From the NCBI GenBank assembly GCA_025934355.1, contig JAICYF010000008.1, positions 1-33,859 on the forward strand: a stretch of DNA of 33,859 nt, written 5' to 3'. Positions within the stretch are counted from its first letter, which is position 1. Each line of letters begins with the position of its first letter. Both the position numbers and the translations under genes were made by a program. The DNA comes from Acidothermaceae bacterium (lineage in GTDB: Bacteria > Actinomycetota > Actinomycetes > Acidothermales > Acidothermaceae). Of this stretch, positions 27,868 through 33,859 are shown piece by piece. Below the pieces are notes generated by a model that was not told where the DNA came from, did not search any database, and saw only the letters and a program-made list of their open reading frames with translations.

Positions 27868-28980
27868 TTATCGACGCGTGCGGTCAATCGTGGCGGATCC
27901 CACAACCCGCGTGCCGTCATAAACGACGACAGCTTGGCCCGGCGCCACACCACGTGCGGCCGAAAGCAACTCGACGTCGAGCGTGTCGGCGTCAACCAGT
28001 CGGACGACGGCGGGGAGTGGATCGCCGTGCGCACGCAACTGCACCAGGCACTCCACGCGGCCGGCGGGTGGTTCGGCACACCAGCGCGGCCGGACACCGG
28101 TCATCGCGCGAACGTCAAGGTCTGCAGCGGAACCGACCGTCACCGTGCGGGTAACCGGTGACACGTCAAGGACGTATCGCGGTCGGCCGTCGGGCGCGGG
28201 CGTGCCGATTCGCAATCCCTTGCGCTGACCGACCGTGAATCCGAACACGCCCTCATGCGCGCCGACGCGGTTGCCCTCGACGTCGACAATCTCGCCGGAC
28301 ATGCCGTCGCCGGCGCCGTCGCCGCTCCCTGCGTGCTCGGACAACAACCGGTTCCGCAGAAATCCCGCGGTGTCGCCGTCGGCGATGAAGCAGATGTCGT
28401 GGCTGTCGGGCTTGTCGGCAACCTGCAATCCACGGGCAGCAGCCTCGACGCGCACCTGAGCTTTAGCCGTGTCACCGAGCGGGAACATCGCGTGCGCAAG
28501 CTGCTGCACGGTCAAAACCCCAAGCACGTACGACTGGTCTTTGCCCGGGTCGACCGCGCGATGCAACTCGCGGCCGGTCGGCGCGTCGATCAACCGCGCG
28601 TAGTGCCCGGTACACACGGCATCAAAGCCGAGGGCCAACGCCTTGTCGAGCACCGCGGCGAACTTGATCCGCTCGTTGCAGCGCAGGCATGGGTTGGGCG
28701 TGCGCCCCGCCGCGTATTCGGCGACGAAGTCGTCGACGACGTCCGCGTCGAAGCGCTCCGCCAGATCCCACACGTAAAACGGGATGCCGAGGACGTCGGC
28801 GGCGCGCCGTGCGTCGCGCGCGTCTTCGACCGTGCAGCAGCCGCGCGCCCCGCTGCGATGCGACTGCGGACTCTTCGACAACGCCAGATGGACGCCGGTG
28901 ACGTCGTGCCCCGCCGCGACGGCACGGGCCGCGGCCACGGCTGAGTCGACGCCGCCCGACATGGCGGCCAACACCTTCAT
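27868..28980 (-). CDS. mnmA: tRNA-specific 2-thiouridylase
   Basis: This 370-residue enzyme thiolates uridine 34 of Lys, Glu and Gln tRNAs, using sulfur relayed from a cysteine desulfurase. The PP-loop [10 protein letters not shown] (about 8-17), the catalytic Cys in [12 protein letters not shown] (about 107), and the second Cys in [10 protein letters not shown] (about 200) are all present. GHYARL and the C-terminal beta-barrel with [16 protein letters not shown] also match. It begins 6 bases after the cysteine desulfurase gene, its likely sulfur supplier. Length is typical of actinobacterial MnmA. Confidence 0.97.
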   Translation of the reverse strand: MKVLAAMSGGVDSAVAAARAVAAGHDVTGVHLALSKSPQSHRSGARGCCTVEDARDARRAADVLGIPFYVWDLAERFDADVVDDFVAEYAAGRTPNPCLRCNERIKFAAVLDKALALGFDAVCTGHYARLIDAPTGRELHRAVDPGKDQSYVLGVLTVQQLAHAMFPLGDTAKAQVRVEAAARGLQVADKPDSHDICFIADGDTAGFLRNRLLSEHAGSGDGAGDGMSGEIVDVEGNRVGAHEGVFGFTVGQRKGLRIGTPAPDGRPRYVLDVSPVTRTVTVGSAADLDVRAMTGVRPRWCAEPPAGRVECLVQLRAHGDPLPAVVRLVDADTLDVELLSAARGVAPGQAVVVYDGTRVVGSATIDRTRR

Positions 28981-28986
28981 CGCGCG

Positions 28987-30228
28987 CTATCTCTTGCTGC
29001 TCGCCGAGACCAAACCGGCTTTGCGCGCCCGCTCGACCGCGCCAGGCAGCACACCGAGCAGCGCGTCGACGTCCGACTCGGACGACGTGTGCCCGAGGGA
29101 GAACCGCAAGGTGGCACGCGCGAGATCGTCGTCCGCACCCATCGCCAGGACGACGTGGCTCGGTCGGGCAACGCCCGCGGTGCACGCGGACCCGGTGGAA
29201 CACTCGACGCCGCGCGCGTCGAGCAGCATGAGCAGCGCGTCGCCCTCGCAGCCGGGAAAGGAGAAATGGGCGTTGCCGGGGAGCCGGGCGTCGAGGTCGC
29301 TCGCCGGGTCGCCATTCAGGACGGCGTCAGGCACCGCGGCCCGAACCCGGGAGATCAGGTCGTCTCGCAGCTGGGTCAGTTGCTCGGCAAGCAGCGGCTG
29401 CCGGTCGACGGCGAGTCGCAACGCGGCCGCAAAACCGGCGATCGCCGGCGTGTCGAGCGTGCCCGAGCGAATCTCGCGCTCCTGGCCGCCGCCGTGCAGC
29501 ACGGGGGTCACCGCGAGGTCGCGGGTGACCAGCAGCGCGCCGACGCCCACCGGGCCGCCGAACTTGTGTCCGGTGAGGCTCAAGGCGTCGAGACCGCTCG
29601 CGGCGAAGTCGACCGGCAACTGGCCGACGGCCTGCACGGCGTCGCAGTGAACGGGGATGCCGTACTCGTGGGCGATCTTCGCGATCTCGGCGACCGGCTG
29701 CACGGTTCCGACCTCGTTGTTGGCCCACATCACGCTGACCAGCGCGACCGAGGCCGGATCTTCGTCGATCGCCGCGCGCACCGTTTCGGGGCGCACCCGG
29801 CCGACCTCGTCGACGTCGAGCCAGACCGGCGAGGCGCCGTCGTGGGCGGCCAACCACTCGACGCAGTCAAAGACGGCGTGGTGCTCGACCGCGCTAACCA
29901 GGATCCGGGTGCGCCGCGGGTCGGCGGCCCGGCGCGACCAGAACACGCCCTTGATCGCGAGATTGTCGGCCTCGGTGCCGCCCGAGGTGAAGACGACCTC
30001 GCTCGGCCGCGCGCCCAGCGCTTGGGCAACCGCCTCGCGGGACTCCTCGACCACTCGGCGAGCGGCCCGCCCGGCGGCGTGCAGGGACGACGGGTTGCCA
30101 GCCACCGCCAGCTGACGGGTCATCGCCTCGATCGCCTCGGGGACCATCGGTGTGGTCGCGGCGTGGTCGAGGTAGACGGGCCCTCGGAAATCGGGCCCTC
30201 GGGAGTCGGGTGCGGCGGGCGCGAGCAT
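28987..30228 (-). CDS. Cysteine desulfurase (NifS/IscS type)
   Basis: This 413-residue PLP enzyme converts cysteine to alanine and passes the sulfur as a persulfide, here presumably to MnmA encoded next. It shows [37 protein letters not shown] with the cofactor-binding Asp/Gln, the PLP Lys in [10 protein letters not shown], and the active Cys in SSTGSAC-like [10 protein letters not shown]. The N-terminus before YLDHA has a duplicated Arg-Gly-Pro segment (residues about 10-17) encoded by a short direct repeat; a later start is not available as ATG or GTG close to YLDH. It diverges from the small membrane protein gene. Confidence 0.95.
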   Translation of the reverse strand: MLAPAAPDSRGPDFRGPVYLDHAATTPMVPEAIEAMTRQLAVAGNPSSLHAAGRAARRVVEESREAVAQALGARPSEVVFTSGGTEADNLAIKGVFWSRRAADPRRTRILVSAVEHHAVFDCVEWLAAHDGASPVWLDVDEVGRVRPETVRAAIDEDPASVALVSVMWANNEVGTVQPVAEIAKIAHEYGIPVHCDAVQAVGQLPVDFAASGLDALSLTGHKFGGPVGVGALLVTRDLAVTPVLHGGGQEREIRSGTLDTPAIAGFAAALRLAVDRQPLLAEQLTQLRDDLISRVRAAVPDAVLNGDPASDLDARLPGNAHFSFPGCEGDALLMLLDARGVECSTGSACTAGVARPSHVVLAMGADDDLARATLRFSLGHTSSESDVDALLGVLPGAVERARKAGLVSASSKR

Positions 30229-30236
30229 CGCCGTCC

Positions 30237-30242
30237 AGCCTA
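30237..30242 (-). promoter_or_regulatory. Candidate -10 for the cysteine desulfurase-mnmA unit
   Basis: Minus-strand TAGGCT lies 8 bases before the ATG at 30228, near the leaderless geometry seen elsewhere in the window. Confidence 0.4.
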
Positions 30243-30281
30243 ACCCGGGCGGGCGGTGAATGATTCAACGCTCATCCAAGA

Positions 30282-30300
30282 CTGGCTCATCGAAAGCCAG
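30282..30300. other. Short inverted repeat in the divergent gap
   Basis: Arms CTGGCT (30282-30287) and AGCCAG (30295-30300) are separated by 7 bases, within the 111-base region between the cysteine desulfurase and the small membrane protein gene. It may be an operator or chance. Nothing else was recognised in this gap. Confidence 0.3.
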
Positions 30301-30339
30301 CGCTCAGTCAGAGCCGCTGCGCTGCCGATGATCTAACCC

Positions 30340-30723
30340 GTGACCGCTCTTTGCGCCTGCGGCGTGGCCGACGGCAGCAACGCCCCGCGCTGCCGGGCTT
30401 GCCCTGCGGTGGTCGGCGGTCCGGTCCAAAGGGTCGCGCCCACGCCGTCCGCGCCGGAGGCCGCGGTGCTGATGACCTACTCGCGCTGGAAGAAGTCGAC
30501 CGGCACCTTCGGACCGGCGGGCCGCGTCGTGGCCACCCTGCTGCTCCTCGTGCCGCTGCCGGTGTTCGTCATGGCAATGTCTGTCGGCATTGGGATCATC
30601 GGCGGCGGCATTTACGTGTTGGTCGTGATGCCCTGGGCTTTGAGGGACATTTGGAAGCAGGCGGCGATCCCGATTCAAGCGCCGGTGTCCCCGGGCTCCG
30701 CGTCGTCCCCGCCTCGCTTTTGA
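30340..30723 (+). CDS. Small zinc-ribbon-like membrane protein, hypothetical
   Basis: This 127-residue protein begins MTALCACGVADGSNAPRCRAC, a C-x-C-x10-C-x2-C arrangement that could bind zinc. A Pro/Ala-rich linker and the segment LMTYSRWKKSTGTFGPAGR follow, then one or two hydrophobic helices (about 62-100) ending in VVMPWALRDIWKQA. The TYSRWxK...FGP...PWALRDIW pattern recalls small uncharacterised actinobacterial membrane proteins. No function is known to me. The GTG start was preferred because the Cys cluster begins immediately after it. An overlapping frame of similar length reads without membrane character. Confidence 0.7.
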   Translation: MTALCACGVADGSNAPRCRACPAVVGGPVQRVAPTPSAPEAAVLMTYSRWKKSTGTFGPAGRVVATLLLLVPLPVFVMAMSVGIGIIGGGIYVLVVMPWALRDIWKQAAIPIQAPVSPGSASSPPRF

Positions 30724-30821
30724 GAGGATCGTCGTAACGAACGCATGACCATGCCGCGCACACCCGCGCTGGCACCGGTGGACGCGCATGCCCGATCGGC
30801 ATGAGTCTGGAGCGTGTTGCG

Positions 30822-32951
30822 ATGAGCCGCCTGAGCCGCCTACTGCCCGATCCCTTTCCCAGGGTGCTGTTCGACGAGGCGCACAACGAGGCGTGGAGCA
30901 TCCGCCCTGACATCGTCGAGCAGATGAATCCCCGCAATCCCGGCGACGCGGGCTACCTGCAGGCAGCCGCCGCGTTGCGGGAGCACGGGATGCGGATCGA
31001 CGCTCACGTCTCCGGAGCTTTAACGCCCGAGGTGCTCGACGACGTCGACGTCGTGGTTCTGGCCCACCCGTCCGAAGGCACCTGGGAACGGGTGACGGGC
31101 GGCGGCTCGCCAAAGCTCTCGGACGACGAGATGCATGCGCTGGAGACGTTCGTGCGCGACGGCGGCGGGCTCATCGTCCTGGCCGAATGCGAGCAAGACA
31201 AGTACGGCAACAACCTGGTCGACCTGCTCGCGCGATTCGGCGTGCGGCCGCTCAACCTCACCGCGCAAGACACCGTCAACAACCACCGACAGGTGGCCAC
31301 CTGGGTGCTCGCCGACCTCTCCGGGCCGCGCGGCGCGGTCGACCTGCGGGCCCGCGTTGACAGCGCGTGCTTCTACCGGGCGGGCGCCTTGCAGATAACA
31401 GCGTCGGACGCCGCGGACGCTGTCGAGGTGCTCGCCCGCACGTCGGCGACCGCCGACCCGGCCGGCGCCCCATTGGCTGTGGCATTGTCGGCCGGACGCG
31501 GACGCGTCGCGGTGTTCGCCGACTCAGACCTGTTCGGCGACGACTCCATCGGCGACTACCAGCAGTTGACGCTGTGGACCAACGTCGTCACCTGGGCGGC
31601 GAGTGGCCGAGCCGTTTCTTCTGACGCCGCTGCCGCGCGCTGGACCGACGAGTCGCCGGAGTGGGCGGCTTTGAAGTCCGCGGTCGAGAGCATCCGGCCG
31701 CTGCAACGCAAAGATGGTTCCGTCGAAGGAGACACCGCCATCGCGGCAGCGCGGATTGACGACTGCGTGGAGGCCATCGAGGCGTTGGCGCCGAGGTTCC
31801 CACACGACTCCGAATACCTGACGGCCGTCGCGCAGGACCTTCGGAAGTGGCGCGACGGCGGCTTCGGCGTTCCCGACTTCCTCGACTCTTTAATGGCGTT
31901 CCATCCGGAACGTCAGCGAGTCGACGGGCTCGAGCATCTGGTCGTCTTCCCGATGTACACCCAAAATGGCAATCCGAACCGAAACCTCGAAGCCGTCGTC
32001 GTGCAGGTTGTGTGGCCAACGTGGTTAGCCGACCTGGAGATGTCGCGCTACGACAACCCGATGTTCGTGCCGATCGCGTTCGTCGACTTCACCGCCGGCT
32101 ACGACACCAACTCGGCGGTGCTGTTCCCAGAAACGGTTGCGGTTCGGGAGATCCCGAAGTTCACCTGGGGCGCGATCTTCTGCGACCGCGAGGCGGCCAG
32201 GTTCCGCCGCGTCGTCGCGGCGGCGTCGTCCACCTTGAAGATGTCGTTGCCGCCGGCTGCCGCGCGATTGGTCGACAACCAAGAACTGGCCAGAAACACC
32301 TTTGTCTTATGGGATTTGATTCACGACCGCACGCATAGCCACGGTGACCTGCCGTTCGATCCGTTCATGATCAAGCAGCGAATGCCGTTCTGGATGTACG
32401 CGATCGAGGAGTTGCGCTGCGACCTGCAAGCGTTCCGGCAAGCGGTGCAGTTGGAGGCCGGACGCATCACGCCATACGGCGAGTACGTGCAATACGCGAT
32501 GCTGTTCGACCGCATGCTGCGGTTCCCCATCACCGGCGAGCGGTTGCGCAACTATGACGGTCTCGGCGGGCAACTGTTGTTCGGCTACCTGCACAAGCAC
32601 GGCGTCGTCCATTGGACTGACAACACCCTGACGGTCGAGTGGAATCGCTTGGCAGACGGTGTGATCGGTCTGGGCGACGAGGTTGAGACGTTGTACCGCG
32701 ACAGCATCGACCGTTCGCGGGTCGGGCATTGGCTGGCGGCGCATGAACTTGTGTCGCGCTACGTTGCGCCGAACCCGATGTCGGTATGGGCCAAAGCGAC
32801 CAGTGACGCAGCTGCGTTACCTCTTGATGGGCCACCCAAAGACCTTGTCGACCTGGTATTGCCCGACGAATTTCCGCTCAACGTGTTTTTCGACGCGTTG
32901 CGGCGCAAGCTGGCAGATGTGATTGCGTCAACGAAGGGAATCCGGGCGTGA
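30822..32951 (+). CDS. Large DUF6421-like protein with amidotransferase-like N-terminal domain
   Basis: This protein of about 709 residues is not assigned an activity. Residues 1-270 look like a flavodoxin/class I amidotransferase-like fold: VLFDEAHNEAW, LDDVDVVVLAHPSEG, HALETFVRDGGGLIVLAE and RGRVAVFADSDLFGDD, as in DUF4350/ThuA-type domains. The remainder resembles what I recall as DUF6421 of actinobacteria. It contains IHDRTHSHGDLPFDPF (His501, His505, His507) and, 21 residues after the last His, EELRCDL (Glu529, Glu530, Asp534), reminiscent of gluzincin-type metallohydrolase sites. No signal peptide or helices are seen, so it should be cytoplasmic. ATG 30822 is preceded by TGGAG at 9 bases; an in-frame ATG at 30801 lacks a ribosome site. 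It overlaps the SDR gene by 4 bases. Confidence 0.8.
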   Translation: MSRLSRLLPDPFPRVLFDEAHNEAWSIRPDIVEQMNPRNPGDAGYLQAAAALREHGMRIDAHVSGALTPEVLDDVDVVVLAHPSEGTWERVTGGGSPKLSDDEMHALETFVRDGGGLIVLAECEQDKYGNNLVDLLARFGVRPLNLTAQDTVNNHRQVATWVLADLSGPRGAVDLRARVDSACFYRAGALQITASDAADAVEVLARTSATADPAGAPLAVALSAGRGRVAVFADSDLFGDDSIGDYQQLTLWTNVVTWAASGRAVSSDAAAARWTDESPEWAALKSAVESIRPLQRKDGSVEGDTAIAAARIDDCVEAIEALAPRFPHDSEYLTAVAQDLRKWRDGGFGVPDFLDSLMAFHPERQRVDGLEHLVVFPMYTQNGNPNRNLEAVVVQVVWPTWLADLEMSRYDNPMFVPIAFVDFTAGYDTNSAVLFPETVAVREIPKFTWGAIFCDREAARFRRVVAAASSTLKMSLPPAAARLVDNQELARNTFVLWDLIHDRTHSHGDLPFDPFMIKQRMPFWMYAIEELRCDLQAFRQAVQLEAGRITPYGEYVQYAMLFDRMLRFPITGERLRNYDGLGGQLLFGYLHKHGVVHWTDNTLTVEWNRLADGVIGLGDEVETLYRDSIDRSRVGHWLAAHELVSRYVAPNPMSVWAKATSDAAALPLDGPPKDLVDLVLPDEFPLNVFFDALRRKLADVIASTKGIRA

Positions 32952-33661
32952 GCGAAGTTTTGTCGGACGCCGTTGTCGTGGTGGCGGGCGCGGGCGGCGG
33001 TGCTGGCGCCGCGGCGGTGCGTCATCTCGCGGCTGCGGGAGCGACGGTCGTGATGGCCGACACGTCGCTGGAGCCGCTGAATGCCCTAGCGGAGGAGATC
33101 GCCGCAACCGGCGGCCGCGCCGTCGGACAAGCGGTCAACCTGCTGGACGAAGCCGCGACGAGGTCGTGGGCGGACTCGGTCATAGACGAGTTCGGCCGCG
33201 TCGACGGCGTTGTGCACCTGGTAGGCGGGTGGCGCGGCGGCAAAGGCATCGTCGAGGCCGATCTCGCTGACTGGGCGCTGTTGTCAGACCTGCTGATCCG
33301 CACCCTTCAGCACACCACCCGCGCGTACCACGACGCGTTGCGCGCGGCGCCGGCTGGCCGGTTCGTGCTCATCTCGGCGGCTGCGGCCTCACACCCGACG
33401 GCCGATAATGCGGCATACGCGGCGGCCAAGGCGGCTGCTGAGGCGTGGACGCTCGCCGTCGCGGACTCGTTCCGCGGATCGGCTGCGGCGGCGACCGTGC
33501 TGGTGGTGAAGGCATTGCTCACACCCGCGATGCGGGCGGCGAAGCCGGACGGCAAATTCCCGGGCTTCACCGACGTCGAAGACCTAGCAGAAGAGATCGT
33601 GTTGCTATGGGAGAAGCCCGCGGCCGACGTGAACGGAGCGCGGCTGTGGCTGACGAACTGA
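32948..33661 (+). CDS. Short-chain dehydrogenase/reductase family protein
   Basis: This 237-residue Rossmann-fold oxidoreductase has the cofactor motif GAGGGAGAAA (about 14-23), the acidic Asp after the second strand in VVMADTS suggesting NAD(H), and the active site with Ser in VLISAAAAS and Tyr-x3-Lys in AYAAAKAAAEA. The substrate-defining helix is short. The GTG start overlaps the DUF6421 stop in GTGA, and the downstream aldolase starts within its 3' end, so the three are one translational unit. Substrate is unknown; a hydroxy-amino or sugar-derived carbonyl compound is only a guess from its neighbours. Confidence 0.92.
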   Translation: MSEVLSDAVVVVAGAGGGAGAAAVRHLAAAGATVVMADTSLEPLNALAEEIAATGGRAVGQAVNLLDEAATRSWADSVIDEFGRVDGVVHLVGGWRGGKGIVEADLADWALLSDLLIRTLQHTTRAYHDALRAAPAGRFVLISAAAASHPTADNAAYAAAKAAAEAWTLAVADSFRGSAAAATVLVVKALLTPAMRAAKPDGKFPGFTDVEDLAEEIVLLWEKPAADVNGARLWLTN

Positions 33662-33859
33662 TGCATCACGATCCCAGCGAGCGTGGCTTCGCCAGCGACA
33701 ATTACGCGGGCGTGCATTCCGAGGTGCTCTCGGCGATGGCCCGGGCGAATGGCGGGCATGTCACGAGCTACGGCGCCGACCCCTACACGGCGGCCGCGCA
33801 AGAAGTGTTCAGATCGCATTTCGGCGAGCAAGCGCAGCTGTTCTTCGTCTTCAACGGCA
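33646..33859 (+). CDS. Threonine aldolase / beta-eliminating lyase family protein, 3'-truncated by window edge
   Basis: About 71 residues are visible before the window ends. The frame reads GFASDNYAGVHSEVLSAM, then GGHVTSYGADPYTAAAQEVF and AQLFFVFNG, which match the N-terminus of low-specificity L-threonine aldolases: FxSDNxxG, YGxDPxT and the FVxNGT leading to the PLP pocket. Such PLP enzymes cleave beta-hydroxy amino acids to glycine and an aldehyde. GTG 33646 is preceded by GGAG at 7 bases and overlaps the SDR gene by 16 bases; an in-frame ATG at 33661 is the alternative start. The rest of the gene, including the PLP lysine, is outside the window. Confidence 0.87.
   Translation, partial: MADELMHHDPSERGFASDNYAGVHSEVLSAMARANGGHVTSYGADPYTAAAQEVFRSHFGEQAQLFFVFNG

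Noticed and set aside
27861-27872. T-run after GCGCGC as a Rho-independent terminator
   Set aside because: The T-run is on the plus strand while the neighbouring genes (mnmA, matrixin) are on the minus strand, and no good stem precedes it.
30351-30737. Alternative 128-codon frame overlapping the small membrane protein
   Set aside because: It lacks the hydrophobic helices and the Cys cluster seen in the 30340 frame and is Arg/Gly-rich.

Overview
The window is a dense, GC-rich bacterial chromosome segment with strong G/C bias at third codon positions. It is most consistent with an actinobacterium (Actinomycetota). The diagnostic genes are an acyl-CoA carboxylase beta subunit translationally coupled to the small epsilon subunit, a DUF222/HNH (13E12-type) protein, GatCAB beside ligA, the ptp/fructosamine-kinase pair and several ABC exporters. 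I cannot place it below phylum or class. No tRNA, rRNA, CRISPR array or insertion sequence was seen. No gene-free stretch exceeds about 225 bases.

Layout. (1) 1-10.7 kb: the end of an ABC exporter fusion gene, then accD-accE leftward. Divergent from these, ppc and birA run rightward, followed by an ABC-2 export pair (ATPase and permease), a PH-domain membrane protein, and an enoyl-CoA hydratase/HMG-CoA lyase pair. AccD/AccE, BirA and PEP carboxylase all concern biotin-dependent or anaplerotic carboxylation. The hydratase/lyase pair suggests leucine or acyl-CoA catabolism. (2) 10.7-16 kb: a secreted PQQ-like beta-propeller lipoprotein, a low-molecular-weight tyrosine phosphatase coupled to a fructosamine-kinase-like protein, a Pth2-type peptidyl-tRNA hydrolase, and a second carboxyltransferase beta subunit. 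(3) 16-17.6 kb: a DUF222/HNH gene of distinctly higher GC, flanked upstream by four 19-bp direct repeats and a hairpin and downstream by a 15-bp tandem duplication. (4) 17.6-30.2 kb: eleven genes all leftward. In transcription order they are cysteine desulfurase, mnmA, a matrixin-like protease lipoprotein, a MetE-like protein, ligA, a GGDEF membrane protein, gatC, gatA, gatB, a DUF2891 protein and a YciI-like protein. This groups tRNA thiolation, indirect Gln/Asn-tRNA formation and DNA ligation. (5) 30.3-33.9 kb, rightward: a small zinc-ribbon-like membrane protein, then a tightly overlapping operon of a large DUF6421-like protein, an SDR oxidoreductase and a threonine-aldolase-like protein cut by the window edge.

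Two things stand out. Many non-coupled genes have a TANNNT hexamer 6-8 bases before the start codon, which suggests widespread leaderless transcription; this includes a 23-bp divergent accD/ppc gap holding two overlapping -10 elements. The DUF6421-like protein joins an amidotransferase-like N-terminal domain to a region with an HDxxH plus EE arrangement resembling a zinc-metallohydrolase site. Together with the SDR and aldolase it is the best candidate here for an uncharacterised pathway.
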